From assembly GCA_023846275.1 (NCBI GenBank), contig JAIUJO010000190.1, positions 448,298 to 512,297 on the forward strand: a DNA stretch of 64,000 nt, in the 5' to 3' direction. Below are positions 23,129 through 37,825 of the stretch, one piece after another (within the stretch, counting starts at the first letter, position 1; each line of letters begins with the position of its first letter). The position numbers were made by a program, and so were the translations under genes. Source of the stretch: Vanilla planifolia (taxonomy: Eukaryota > Streptophyta > Magnoliopsida > Asparagales > Orchidaceae). Under the pieces are notes generated by a model that saw only the letters and a list, made by a program, of their open reading frames with translations, ran no database searches and was not told the origin of the DNA.

Positions 23129-25390
23129 TAAAGCTCATTTCAACTTTGACTTATGCCTACTTAATATTAAAATAATAATTTATTTTCTTTATATTGATTT
23201 AAATTTATGATTCGTAGTAATTCTAAACCTATTATTCCATATGAGCTCTATCTCATTTGATGGTTTAGGACATTTTACAAGGCATTTTTATTACTCATTT
23301 GATGATCCAGAATGTTATACTTCTCAACTTTAGTGTTATGGAATTCAATTTTCTTTTAAAATTGAAGTTTTTTTAAAATTTTGTTGCTTTAATTTGGTCA
23401 TATTAGTTCACAAAAAAAGAGTCCTCCTCATGAGACATTTATGTCATCTTGATTTCGTTACATTTTGTTGCCGTAATTTATTTAATTTTATCATTAATAT
23501 ACAATTATTTAATATAAAAATAATATTTTTTTATTATATATTACGCTTATTAACTTTAATAATTGATAGAAATTCCAGATGAGGTCTAATGACACTAAAC
23601 AAGGTTTTTTGGACCTGTTTTGATGTGCCATATACAATTTGTTATTCATTTTTTATAATTTTTAATATCTTATTTTCTATAGTGTTTTAGTTCTTTACAA
23701 GAATTTTTAATTTGTAGTTGATTTGTCAATCAAGAATGTTACACTGATCAACTTATTAGAATGTCCCTCTCCCATGTATTTCATCCTATTTCTTTTTAAA
23801 ATGTTTTATCTTTTCTTACAATTATATTATTGTGCAACTATAATCTCTCATCTTGTGTCTTATACAATACTTTGATCTATTTATATTACATTTATTTATT
23901 TTAAATTTTTATAAGTAAACATAAATATATACTTAACATTACATTTTATCATTATTTACTTTTAATTACTTTGGTAAATCTGAACAATTATAAAAAGGGT
24001 CATTTAAGACAAAATAAACATCATAGACTTGTCTTGACCAACTACATATAATTAAATATTTATTTTTATATTTTTAAATATTCTTTTCTAAAATTTTTGC
24101 ATATTGAATAAAATATTTAGATTTGATCAGTATTTGATGATCGTGGATGTTAGTCTGGATGTCATAACTATCTAGGAAAAAAACTATTTTATGCAAGGTA
24201 CCTTATTATTTTAATTTTTTATTTTAATTATTGTTTTATATGAAATCTACATCTCATGTTACCTGACCTTGATCTCAATCTAATTTCGTTATATCACATT
24301 ACTTTCATTTGTCTAATTTGAGCTTCAACATATATTAGTTAATATTTAAATAATAATTAATTATTAATTATGATTATTTACTATTGTAATTCCAAGTATT
24401 TCTAAAGGATTTCCATCTAGGTTAAGGCAACACTATTGGACATGTCTTAACAAGCTTCATCCATTTAAAAAATAACTTTTTACTGTTAAATATTTCCTTT
24501 TTTATTGTTTTTATACAATTTATGAGTCCTTTCCATTTCTGCATGGTTTCATTATCGAGGTTGTTATGTTTATTCTCTTTAGTGTCATGAAAAAAAACTA
24601 TCTAGTGTAATTTATCTCATTTTTTTTAATTTTTTTACCAAGTTGGTTTGATTACTAGGTAATTCTAAATAAAAAAGTATTCTTTTTAATTTAAAGTTGT
24701 TATGTAATACATTGACTAGAAGTAAATTATTTTTAGTTTTCACGTATATTTACTTAATATTAAAGAATTGCCTTGTTATTACTTATGATTATTTACATTG
24801 GTAATTCATTGTAACTTGAAACAAGATGATCAAGATGAAACAAATATGGTTGAACTAATGTCCATGAACTTATCCAATTGAATAGTCTCTTTTATAGTCT
24901 TAAAGTTCTTTCTAAGAATTGGGCATGCTCAAAGTGACATTTTGACTCATACTAAATTTATGATTATGGAAGTTAAACTTATTCAACTTAGTATCTCAGA
25001 ATGTAACTTTCATGTAGAAGTTATCTTATATCATTTAAGTTTTTTCTTTGACTCGAATATATTACTATGTAAATCAAAATCTTCTTACATGTGACCTTTA
25101 CATCACTTTAATTTAGGTGTATTTCATTGATTCAATTTTTGTCATTTGAACTTTAATAAATATTGTCTTAATATTTTAAAAATATTATTAATATTTATAT
25201 TTATTTGCTATAGTAATTTCAAATTAGGCATGATTGAGGATAAACAAGTGTTGCTGAACTCATCTTTATAGGCTTGATCATCTGAAATTTGCATTTCCAT
25301 ATTTAGAAATATTTTATTTTTTAATATTTTGGACATTTTAGGAGACGTTTCAATTCATACCTTATTTAATAATTGATAGTTAAACATTAA
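23129..25390 (+). repeat. Satellite array, plus orientation (block 5)
   Basis: This is the most regular part of the array. The landmark (A/T)TGTTA is at 23,311, 23,736, 24,147, 24,561, 24,970 and 25,378, giving spacings of about 425, 411, 414, 409 and 408 bp. These give the best by-eye estimate of monomer length. The block order is as in block 1. The last unit is cut near 25,390 by unrelated sequence. Confidence 0.9.
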
Positions 25391-26095
25391 TTAATGTTAT
25401 AATTTTCAATATTTCATATGTAGATATAAGAGTAATAACCCAATATAATAAGATATGAAAGCATGTTTAGACCTACCAAAAAGGGTCAAAATGTTTTGCG
25501 ACTACCATTCTGAACCCTTTAATAATGGCCAAAGTGTTCAAGGTGTTATCAATACATTTGGTTTTTATTCCTAATATGTAGTCCTTCTTTTATTATTATC
25601 TTTGTTTACTATGAATTTACTAATTAATTATTAGCATTACAATTTACTTTTTCCAGATGATATTAATTGAATACTAAGTTTGATAAAAAAAAAAGATTAT
25701 TCTTATGATAGTTAAGGAGAATAGGTAAGTTTGAAAATTTAATATTTTTTAAAAAAGATCTATTTAAATGGAATTTAAATCTTATATCCAAAAATAAATA
25801 ATTATATCAAGTTTAATATTTCAATTATGTAAAATTAAAATACAAATGATTAAATTCAAAATTATATGTACAAATTCCACTAAAACCAAGATGGTCATGA
25901 TGAGATTTTAGAATTTTTCATCTTCTTTGTTAAGTTTTTACGAACATGAATATTGGTTATCTCAAATCTTAAAATTCATTCTAACAAATTTATTAGAAAT
26001 ACGTCTGATATTTTATAATCAAAGAAAGCACCAAGGCTATAGGTCAATAATATATCATAGTAGAGATAAAATTGTTGTTCATGTGCTCATATTAA
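25391..26095. other. Unidentified ~0.7-kb insertion in the satellite array
   Basis: Satellite wording stops after TAGTTAAACATTAATTAATG and returns near TTCATATAATTTATTTTATA. The sequence between lacks the monomer blocks and has its own words, for example CTACCATTCTGAACCC and CACCAAGGCTATAGGTC. The flanking landmarks at 25,378 and 26,205 are 827 bp apart, about two monomers. Either a piece replaced most of two units or the match is chance. No terminal repeats were recognised. An 80-codon plus-strand frame starting at 25,927 has no recognised family and is probably fortuitous. Confidence 0.5.
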
Positions 26096-29000
26096 TGAAT
26101 TCGATAAAATTTAAGTATTTGTTTTTTTTTCATATAATTTATTTTATAAATTTTTTGCAACTTTTATGAGATGTTTCTATTCATTCCTAATATGAAGATC
26201 TATGATATTATATTTTAATCCCCTTCAAATATCACATTCCAATTTTTCTTTAGAATTTATCTCATTTCTTAAAAAATTTTACTTTTAATCTAGTGTTATT
26301 TTTATGCAGTTCTATATCTTCTTTGATGTGTCATTTAAGTGCTTTATAATTGTTTAATTATATTGCTTCAATTCATTTCATTTCAACTTTAATATATTTT
26401 TCGTTTTTATAAAAACAATAATTAGTTACTATTTATTCATATTTAATTTATTAAATAACATTAATACTTAAGATGGTTCGATGCAACAAAGGCTAACATT
26501 TTTAGACTCATCTTAAGGAGCTCCATCCAGGTAAACTTTGTTTTAGTTTTTTTAAACTTTTTCTTTATAGTCTTGGCATACATTTTGAATCATTTTCATT
26601 TGTAAATGACATGATGATCAAGTATGTTATAGTTGAACTCCTTAGTATTTCGTAACAATAATTTAATGTAGAATTTATTTTTTTTCTAAAAATGTTGTGC
26701 TTCAATTTTATTATAAGTCTATAAAACTTTAGTTCACCAATTATGTGACCTTTATATAATTTTTGTTCTGTTATACATCATTTCTTCAATTTATCATATT
26801 TAAGCTTTAATATTTATTTATTTAAATTTAAAATAAATATTATTTTTTATTTATGCTTGTTTAATTTTGTAATTTTTAGTAATTTTGAACAAGATGATAT
26901 GAAGATGAAAAAAATATCGCTGGATTGATCTTGTGTTCTCTCCACTTAAATATTCTTTTCCATATTTTTAAATATTTTATTTTCTAAAGACTTGGAAAAC
27001 TTTATAAGAAATTTTAATTTGTTGCTTACCTAACAATCAAAGATTTTACACTAGCTCTCCAAGTTGTCTAAGAATTTTACTTTCCTATAAAAATTTGTCC
27101 CATTTCTTCAATTTCTTTTACTTTTACATTATTATGTTATTAGTTAACACTATTTCAAATCTCAATTTATGTTTTCATGATTTATTTATATTTGTTACTT
27201 TAGTTTTTTAATTTTTACTTTTAATTTATACTAACTGAATATAAATTTTCTTTTATGATTAATGCTTATTTTCTACAATAAATCATAGTAATCACACATC
27301 TAGTCCCATCAATATGAAATAAGTAGTTTTAGGCATATCTCAATACGCCCTTCCAAGCAAAAAATTTAATTTTTTTAAAATATTGAATATTTTATTTTCT
27401 ATGATTTTTCTAAAATTCATAAGCTATTCTTACTAGATATGGTTTTATTATTATAGATCATTTCCACAATGTTTTCTCATTGATATGGATTTATTGTTAT
27501 AGATTCTTATTTATTTGTTAACTCATAGTAGTTATAAACAAGACATGAGTTAAAAAAAAATACATTGTTGAACTCATTTTAGCAAGCTTTACCAATTAAA
27601 GTATTAATTTGCATATTTCAAATTATTCTCTTTTATAGGGTTTTAACATGCTTTGCGAGATATTTCAATTGGTGTATTATTTGATGATCAAAATTTTTAT
27701 CATCTATATCTTACTTAGTAATTTAAATTAGTATTTCAATAAACATCACTTTAATTGGTTATTTACCTTTCTAACTCTATATCTCAGCACTTATAAATTT
27801 TAAATCTTTATGTATCTTCACATTATATTACTTTAGTTAATGACATTTAGATTTTAATATTTATTTACAAAATATTTAAATAATATTTATTAATATTTAT
27901 GCTTAAATATTTTTTGTGGTTGGTCTTATGTAATGGAGCTCTATAATATAAAATATTTATTTCTATATTCCAAAATTTTTTATTTTTTATTGTTTTCACA
28001 CATTTTATAGGATAATTTGATTCATTCATTATTTTGCAATAGAGGATATTATATTTCATCTCCTTATTACCATACAATGCAACAAACAAATGTAATTTAT
28101 CTCTCTTATAAATGTTATTCATTTGATTTTTTTTTATATCGACATAACTATAAATCTCATTTCAATTTCAACAAATGTTTAAATTAATATTAAAAAAATA
28201 TTATTATTTTTGTTCATTTTCTTTGGTAATCAAACAATATATATTTTATTAATTTTAAAATAATTTTTAGAAACAATTAATAAGCCATATACATTAAATA
28301 TTAGTTTGACACCAAATTCGACAGGAAAGGATTTTATACACAAATTCGTTAGTATTTTGGAATGTAAATTGCTTGTATAACTTATATATCATTACTTCAA
28401 ATTTTTTCTTTGATTTGGTTAAATTATTATATAATTTAAAACTTTCTCTAACTGTGACCTTCACATCACTTTTATTTGGCTGCATTACATTACAACAACT
28501 TAAATTAATTGAGCTTTAACATATATTTACTAAATTTTAAAATAATAATTTAAAATGTTTTTTGTTATTTAGATTTCAATTTTGTAGTAATTCGAAACTT
28601 GGTCCATTTAAGACAAAAAAAATGTTATTCGTCTAATCTTAAAGGGCTCCATCCAATTACATATTAATTTCTATATTTTTATCTCATTTTTTTAAATTTT
28701 TCTTTTCTTGCTTTTATTACTATGTAACTCTAAATTTCAACTCGTGTAACATTTATGTAACCCTAATTTTGTTATATTATAGTACATCAAATACTATACT
28801 TATACATCAATATATGTCTACTAATTATAAAGGAATAATTTATAATTACATATGATTATTTACTTCAAAAATTTATAGCTTAAACATGGTATGAATCGGA
28901 TGAAACAAATGCTAGACTCACTTGGCCATCTTTTTAAATAATTTCTTCCTTTAGCATGTGTTAATAGATATTTTAATTTGTACCTCATATGATATTCAAT

Positions 29001-32000
29001 AATACTACACATGATCTCCTCACTATCTTAGAATATATCATTCTTAAAAAATTCATCACATTTTTCAAAATTTTCATTGATTTTATTACTTTATTATCTA
29101 ACCGTAAATCTTTTCTCCTTTTAGCTTCACAACATCTTTTTTATATTAAATTTATTCAAAATATCTCATTTTAGCTTTAGTTTTTATTTAATTAATATAA
29201 AAAATAATATATTAATAATTAAGCTTATTACATTGGTTATTCATAATAATTCTAAATGAGATCCCATTGAGATGAAGGAAACAATATGTGATTTATATAA
29301 GTAACTGTGTATTATTAAGTATTATTTTTAAAAATTATAGATATTTCATTTTTAAGTACCTCTACATGACTTATTATACATTTGGATTTGTACGTTATTT
29401 TAATATTAGGGATGTCACATTTAGTTTCTTTAATTTTTTGGAATGTAAATTTCCCAAATAATTTATCTAATTACTTGGTCCTTTTTGCATTGATTTTGTT
29501 GCATTACTATGCAATCAAAGATTTCTTATTATACAACAAATACATTGCTTTGATTTTGTCATATTATAATGCTTTATTTTATCTAATTTAGCTTCACTAT
29601 ATATTTACTAAAAAGTAAAAAGTACTCTATTATTATTTCTATTATTTACTTTTTTAATTAATCATATTTTTAAATAAGGCCTAATAAAGGATGAATAAAT
29701 GCTATTAGACTCATCTAATCAAGGGAATCCAAAAAGATATTAATTACGATATTTTAAAATATTTATTTTCTTTAAGTTTTGCATGATTTTAAAAGTATCA
29801 CAGTTCATATCTCATTTGGCAACATTTGATCTATTTACTATATTAGAACATGATTTTCTAGTTCAATTTATCTCATTCATTTGATTTTTCCATCAATATA
29901 TCTCATTCCACTTTAGTATATATTTACTTAATATAAAAAAAAATTTACCATTTACCCTATTTAATTTTTTATTTTATAGTAAGTTTAAATGAGGTCTGGT
30001 CGAGATGAAACAAACATTGTTGAACTAATATTGACGACCATTGCACATCTAAAAAGTTATTTTTTAATTTTTAAATGTTTGAGTTTTAGGAATTTGGCAT
30101 GTTTTATAAGATTTTATGTTTCATACATATTTTTATGGTTAAGAATGTCGCATTATATTTAATTAAGATCTTAGTATTAGAATTAACATATAACGTTTTC
30201 AAATTTTTAAAATTTTTTTATCATTGATTTGGTGACTATGTTATGGAATTATACATGTTTCATGTAACCTTTATAATGCCCTTATTTTGTTATACTATAG
30301 TGCTTTTATTTGTCTTATGTTAACGTTATGACATATTTACTAAATATTATAAAATATGTTTTATTTTTTGTCCTTATTTATTTCCATAATTCAAATTTTT
30401 AATGACGTCCAATTGATGGGCAACAACTATCGTTGGCCTCGACTCAACGAGCTTTATCAAATTAAATTTTTATTTATATATACTAAAATATATTATTTTT
30501 ATGAGTTTTTCAAACTTTCTAGACATTTTAACTCCTTGATTTAATGATCAAGGATTTTATGATTGATCTAGTAAGTATCTTGGACAATAACATTCCCTTA
30601 TAATACAATTAATTTCTTAAAATATTAGACATTCACTTGCTTTATTGCTTTGCAAGTCTAAATCTCTTCTTGTTTGACCATTAAATCACTTTGGTATGCT
30701 TATGTACATTGATTCAATAAACCTCAATTCAACTTACATATATGTTTACGTAAATCTAAATAATACTTTATCAGTATTTATGCATACCTACAACCATAAT
30801 TTGTAGTAATTCGTAATGAATCAAATCAAGATGAAATAAATTTTGTTAGATTCGAGTAAAATAACTCTATCCCATTTTCATATCCTTTTTTATATTTTTA
30901 AATTCTTTCTTATATAAATTTTTGCTAGGCTTTACCAGTTATTTATCTATAAAAACTTTGATGATCAATGATCTTTCACTGTATGTCTTTACTAGTCCAA
31001 AATGCAACCTTCTCTTACAATTTATGCCATCTCATCAAATATTTTGCTTAGATTTGATTTCAATACTATGTAAATCTAAATCTCATTACACGTGTTTTTG
31101 ACATAATTATTTTTTTGTAATATTAAATTCTCTAAAAATATTTCATTTTTTGCTTTGAAAAATATTTAATTAATAATTAAAAAGTTATTTTATCATTAAT
31201 TATATTTTTTATTTCTTAATTTATAGTAATTTTAAAAGTTGTTTGATTGAAATGAAACATCAGCATTGGATTCACCTTAATGAGAAATATTCAAATAAAA
31301 ATTTATTTTTAACATTTTTAAATGTTTTCTTTTTGTGGTCAGTGAATGTCTTTTGAATATTTCTATTAATACCTCATTTTTATGATTGAGATGTCACAAT
31401 TAATCTCTTTAGTATCATGTAGAACAGCTTTCTTGTACAATTTATCTTATTAATTCTAAAGTTTTATTATGATGTTGTTTTAAGCTATGTCACACTAAAT
31501 TTGATCTCGTGTGACATTTACATCTTTTCAATTGGCTATATCACAGAATTTCGATTTATACTACTCCTACTTTAATAAAAATTTTTTTATAATTAAATTA
31601 TACTATTTATTATGTTAATTTAAAATTTAATTTTGTAATAATTCCAAAAGTGATTTGATCAAAATGGAAAATAGATATTGGTCATGCCTCAATGAGTTAT
31701 ATCTAATTAAATATTTATTTTTTATTTTTTATTTTTTAAGTATTTTATTTTCAAGTATTTTTGTGTGCTTTAAGAGGCATTTTGAGTCAAAGCTTATTTT
31801 CTTTTTTTGAATGTTGCATTCGTTCTACATAGCTTCTTGGAATATAGTTATCTCATAGAATTGATCATATTCTTCAAATATTCTTGCATTGACTAGTTAT
31901 ATGATAATACTTTGATTTATTTCATTTAAAATTTAATATAAATATGTCATTTCTTTTAAAATATTAATTTTTATTATTTATATTTATTTATTTTAGTATT

Positions 32001-35000
32001 TTATAGAAATTCCAATTGAGGTTCCATCTAATTTATATAAAAATTATTTAAATCATCTCAACAAATTCTATCATCTAAAATATTGGTATTTATTGTTTTA
32101 AATATTTTATTTACAATAGATTTTTATATTTTTTATTTGATATTTATATTCATACCAAATTTGATGATGGATAGTATGACCGATAAACTCCTATCTAACT
32201 TTGAATGCAACTTTTAAACAATTTACCTCACTTCGTCAAATGTTTTATGTTGATTTAGTTAAATTGCAATTTTGCACTAAATCTCATATTGTATACCTTT
32301 ACATTTCTATTATTTGGTTATACCACATTCCTAGAATTTACCTATTTTTAAATTAAAAATATTTTAGGCTATTCTTAAAATAATTATTTGTTGTTAATGT
32401 TGTTTAGATATTTAGATAATTTGTAGAAATTCCGGCAAGGTACCTTTAAGGGGAATTGAACATCAATGGACTTATCTTGATATTATTTATCAAATAAAAT
32501 ATTTATTTTTATAAATTTTAAAAATATTTTATTATCTATGATTTTGGTATTCTTTATGAAATATTTTAATTTGCACCTGATTTGTTGGTTGAGAGTATCA
32601 CACTCAATAATTTTGGCATCTTGTATTATAGCACTCCCACACAATGTGTCACTTAAGATATTTTTGTTTTATTTTGTCATATGCTTATGTAACTCTAAAT
32701 CACAAATCATCTGACCTTTAAATCACATTGAATTTGTTATATCTTGTTGATTGAATTTACCTCGCGCCAGCTTAACGAATTTTTTGATAACAAAGAAATA
32801 ATTCTTTTGTTTGTGCTTATTTAACATTGAGTTTTAATGTACTAAAAAAAAGGTCATTGGATCAGACCTACCAAGTTCAATCAAATTAAATATTTATTTT
32901 CTTACAATTTTATTATATTTTATTTTCTTTTAATTACTTGTTGGTTTAGAAAATATTTCAATTTCTACTTAATTTAATGATAAAAGATATTACAATCAAT
33001 CTCCTTAGTATCATTGAATTTAGCTATCTTGTAAAATTTATCTCATTTATTCAAGTTATGTACTTCGATTTGGTTATTAAACTATGTAACTCTATATCTT
33101 ATCTCATATGGCATTGACATTGCCTTCATTTGAACTTAGCACATTTCTTCAACTTATAACATTTAATTTTTAATATGAAAATTCTACATATTAGAATAAC
33201 ATATATTATTTTTACTCTTTTTTCATTTATAAATTAATAGTTAGTCCAAATAATGTTTGATTGAGATGAAACAAATGCTATTGAGCTCCTCCTAATGAGC
33301 TATATTTGATCAAATATTATTTTCTATATTTTTAAAAACTTATTTACTATTATTTTTAGAATATTTTATAAGATATTTTTATTCGTAATAAATTTGACTA
33401 TAGTGCATTGCCATAAAATTTATCTGAAATCATGAACTTTTTTCTTTTAATTGGCTATTTTACTTTGTTACACTAATGCTCCTATCATTTGAGTATTACA
33501 ACTCTTTGATTTTGTTATATTATATTGCTTCAATTTATCACATTTTAGCTTTGATAAATATCTACTTAAAGTTAAAATAATAATTTCTTAGTTCTTATGA
33601 TTATTTAGTTTGGTGTCCCATAATTTTCAATGAGGACTAATAGAAAAGAAACAAAAGTCCTTGGACTCATTTTAACCAATTTTATATAATTAAAAATGCA
33701 TTTTTAAATTTTTTTTTCAAATTTTATGGCATGATTTATGAGATATTTGAATTTTGCCTTATTTGATGATTGATGATTTAACACTAAATGATATTTGAGT
33801 ATTGAGATTGAACTTTTTCAAACAATTTATTTCATTTCTTTAAGTTTTTATTTGCAATATTATTTTGTAAATAAGAATCTCTTATTGTGTAACATTTAAT
33901 AGCATTGATTTGGTTGTATTAGACTCCTTCAATTTCTTTTATTTCAATTTTAATATTTCTTTATTTAGTTATAAATTAACAATTTATTATTTTTTTTTTA
34001 TGGTTTAATTTGGTATTTCCAAGAAATTCTAAATGAGATCTGATTAAAAAACAAACGTTTTTTGGCACACCTTAACGAGATCTTCCAATTAAAGTTGTAA
34101 TTTTATGTGTTTAAATATTTTATTTACTGATATTTTTACATGTTTAACGATGCATTTTGACTAATTTATAAATACACGATGAAGAATGTTATAGAAATGT
34201 CATTACACTTGTTTTGATAAGTTCTACCTAATTAAATATTCAATTTTTTATATTTATAAATATTTTTTATTTTAGAGCTTTGCTCACTTTATGAGAAAAT
34301 GCATAAAATGTTTACCCCATTTATCCAAGTTATTCACTTTGAATTAGTTGTATTAGATTATTTCAATTTCAACCTTCAGTTGTATTTATTAAATATTAAA
34401 ATAATATTTATCTACATAATTTTAAATGACTTACTGTGTAATTTTTGCGTTGCTTTTAGTTGGCTATAATAAGTTGCTTTAATTTAGCCTATTTTATCTT
34501 TAATACATATTTATTTAATATTAAAATAATAATTTATTATACTTTATACTTATTAATTATTATGTTTTGTTGTAATTTTAACTAAGATTTGAATGAGATG
34601 AAATAAGTGTCATGAGAATTGTGTCGATGAGCTCTATCAAATTATAAAGTTATTTTTTTGATCTATTATTGTTTTTTCTATTTTCACATTCTTTATGAGG
34701 CATTATGACTTCTAAGGACAATTGGAAATGTTGCACTTTATCTTCATAGTATCTTGTAATTCATTTTTGTTGACTAGTTTATGTCGTTTAATCAAATGTT
34801 TTGCAATGATTTGGTTATCACATTTTACCTTCAATATATTTTCTAAATATAAAAATAATAATTTCTTATTTGTTTTCCTCATTTTATTTGGTAATTCATA
34901 ATAACACCATGCGAGGTTTGATTGAAAAAAAGAGAAGTTGTTTGAGTCTTCATCATAAGTTTTATCTAATAAAATTTTTTATTATATTTTTAATGATTTA

Positions 35001-35770
35001 TTTTTCATGGTCTTAACATACATTATTAGATATTTTTAATCGTATATTATTTAATCATGTACTTTATACTCAGTCTCTTAAGTTTTTTTAAATGAAACCT
35101 TCTTGAGTAATTTATCTGATTTATTCAAATATTTTGCTTTAATTTTCTTATATTACAATGAAAGTCTAACTCTTTTGTCTTGTGACCTCCACATCTCTAT
35201 GATTTGGTTATATTAGATTGCATCAATTTAACTTAATTTTAACATATTTTTGCTCAAACTTAGAATAATATTTTATAATTATTTACGTTTATTTATTTTA
35301 TGATTGATAGTAATTCAAAATGGGGTCTGTTGGAGGTGAAACAAAGATCATTGCACTCATCACAAAATTTATATAAAGTGAAATATTCATTTTTAAATAT
35401 TTTATTTCCATGATTTTTTATGTTTTGTGAGAACTTTTGATTCATATTAGTTATGAAGATCTAGGGTACTATATTTTATTTCCTTTTGTCACTTGCGATG
35501 AACTTTCTAATGTAATGCATGACACTTTTCTCAAATATCTTAATTTGATTTAATTGTGTTACAAACTTTATATCACCTTGGTTTACTTTTATTACCTTGC
35601 TTCAATGTATCTCATTTCACAAAAAACATTTATTTTCTTAATATTCAAAAAATAATTTATCTTTTCATCGGTGTTTTCTTTTGTTATTTTAATCAAATAA
35701 AATTGAGGTCTAATTAAGATGATTGGAACATTATTGAACAGATCTCATTGACTTGATAAGTAATTCAATA
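26096..35770 (+). repeat. Satellite array, plus orientation (block 6)
   Basis: Plus-oriented units continue, with landmarks at 26,205, 26,624 and 27,043 (419-bp spacing) and on to about 35,7xx, becoming less regular. Blocks such as TTTATCTCATTT, TTTACATCACTTT, GAGATGAAACAAATG and TCCAATTAAATATTTA recur. The array breaks off at about 35,770, within the block equivalent to GACTCATCTTGATGAGCTC. It resumes at about 53,395 in nearly the same phase. No gene, RNA gene or regulatory element is supported inside it. Confidence 0.86.
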
Positions 35771-35975
35771 ATCTTGCAAACCTTCAATGAATCAAATGTT
35801 AATTTATCACTTAAGCACAAAATTTAATAAAATATAGAATTGAACGTAGCTTAATTAAATTTCTTTGACCTTTTAAAATTAAGAAACATGTAGAAGTGTC
35901 TAACATACGACTTTATAAAATTTGGAATTTATTTTCCTTTGAAATAATTTATATTTACATGTATAATCCTAAGGC

Positions 35976-36107
35976 TCAACCCACCTTGTAATCCATGTAT
36001 GGGACTTCTCCAAGGGAGAAGTTTTCCTCTTTGAAAACTTGGGATCCTTCTTCATCTTCACGCTCATGGATAGTTTTCTTATTTCTCTTGGCTTCTATAG
36101 ATTGACC
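35976..36107 (-). pseudogene. Possible C-terminal coding fragment, unidentified
   Basis: A less A+T-rich patch reads, on the minus strand, as about 43 hydrophilic codons ending in a TGA at 35,976-35,978. Its C-terminus reads FSLGEVPYMDYKVG, preceded by an acidic and lysine-rich stretch (KRNKKTIHEREDEEG). An in-frame TGA at 36,108-36,110 closes it upstream. A TCTATAG just before the open stretch could be an old intron acceptor, which would make this a last exon. The composition looks like real protein, unlike the surrounding F/I/N/K frames. I do not recognise the family. The opposite strand also has a 39-codon frame from an ATG at 35,995, so coding on either strand is unproven. It may be part of a decayed element whose minus-strand LTR lies at 37.8 kb. 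Confidence 0.3.
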
Positions 36108-36110
36108 TCA

Positions 36111-37750
36111 TTTCTTTCTCATATGACTGGATTTTTTCTAAAACCAACCAAAGAAACATCTTAATACTTTAATGGTGTCAAATAAACTTCTTAAATCTAT
36201 GGATTTACTAAACAATTTGGATAGGGCTTTTAGGTTAATTAAATTAAGCATCATATTTATAAATAGCCACAAAATAGTAATGCATCTCAGTAAGAGCTAA
36301 AGTTTTGATCAGACTATGCTAATTTGATTCTAAAAAATTATAAACCATAATGTAATCACTATTTTCTAACATGTTTCTAAAAAATTTTATTTTAGAGACC
36401 ACAACATCAACAATTCTTATAAAAAATAACTCAGAAAACATGATTTATTTCATTTCTCTATATCATTCTAATACCTACCTATATTGTATCATATGATGTT
36501 CCAAATCTCTTTCTACCACCTAGAAAGTTCTTTGAATATAAAGGTATGATCAACTATTTTTACATGTATGATACACTAAGTGCACATTTCTCAACATACA
36601 ATCAGCTAATAGTATGGTGTGATATAATTATCAAATAATTATATTTATACAATATCGCTTATACTATACAATCATTTCTCATTGAACACCTAACTCATAG
36701 AAAGTAGAACATTTTCCTTCCCTTATTACCATACATGTAATGTGCATAACTTCATTCCTACATGATTAGTTGATAGTTTTGTGTGCATTCATAGTTTGCT
36801 TCATTTCATAATATATTGTATTGCATAATGTGTTGTTGCCCTACTAAACAATAGCAATTTCTTACCTTCGCCACATAAAATACCTCTAGTGTTAATGATC
36901 TAGACATTATCACACAATATGATAGTGATGTCATGCCGATATAATCTAAATTTACTTCACACCTGCAACCTTATTTTTGTTCTTCAAAACTCATATCATA
37001 TAATTAGTAAATATTTTGTAAAATTTTATGAGCAAGTTCTCTTTTATCTTTCTTTACCATCATATTATAAGATTCCCATTAAAGGCACAACTATCAATAA
37101 CCTAACATAATTGCTCAAAACATAAAAGAATTTTACTAGAAAAATGATGCTAAAAAACATATAGTAGCTCTGTAAAGAAAATGTTTAAAACTTCTCTTGT
37201 TATGCCCTTCTTGTTTTGTGGTAAAAGGATTGTGTACTTTTGATTTAGGATTATTTGCTAAAAAATATTTTAAAACAAAAAAATTAAGTAATGCTTAGGT
37301 CGAAGAAATATATCCTTGCAAGATTGAACCAAAGGTTTTGTATATTTAAAATTTAAAATCCTAGGATAGTTATTCAAGAAATTACCCAGAAGCAAAGGAC
37401 ATACATTAGATTTTTGAATAAGTGATCATAATAGAAAAAAAAATTAAACAATTCACACATAAAGCACTCACAAATGTGGTGAGGTGGTAAGGTACAAGCA
37501 CAAGTGATGTTTTCAGAATGCCAAACAAAATCACATGATCACTTGGACAAAAGAGAAAATTGTGCTTGACATTTAATTTTCCCAAATGTTAAAATGAACT
37601 TGTAAGAGCCTCTCTAGTGATTTGATACTCTTTGTGAATATTAGATAGATGGGTTTTTATCTTCTTTCTTGAGCCTCTCGCTTGGATTCTTATGAAAATT
37701 CATTAATCACACTACAAATTGGTCATTCATGACATGTTTATATCAAACAA
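36111..37750. other. Non-satellite A+T-rich sequence, no supported feature
   Basis: The sequence is not satellite and has no convincing coding frame, RNA gene or repeat boundary. It lies downstream, on the minus strand, of the primer-binding-site-like motif at 37,755. It may therefore be the decayed internal part of that element, but no pol or gag motif was found. Confidence 0.4.
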
Positions 37751-37754
37751 ACTA

Positions 37755-37767
37755 GGTCATAATACCA
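37755..37767 (-). other. LTR-retroelement primer-binding-site remnant
   Basis: The minus strand reads TGGTATTATGACC, resembling the TGGTATCAGAGC primer-binding site (complementary to initiator Met-tRNA) that follows the 5' LTR in many plant retroelements. It lies about 50 bp downstream, on the minus strand, of the TATA-like TATAAATAG at 37,814-37,822. That is the order expected for LTR promoter, short R/U5, then PBS. Confidence 0.38.
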
Positions 37768-37813
37768 TGTTACATTATTCAAATTTACATTTTTTACAAT
37801 ATAGTGACCATCC

Positions 37814-37825
37814 TCTATTTATAAA
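37814..37825 (-). promoter_or_regulatory. TATA-box-like element in a putative minus-strand LTR
   Basis: The minus strand reads CTTTATAAATAGAGG, a good plant TATA box of the kind seen in retroelement LTRs. Transcription would run toward lower coordinates, through the PBS-like site at 37,755-37,767. The LTR would extend to the right, but its outer edge was not identified. Confidence 0.38.
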
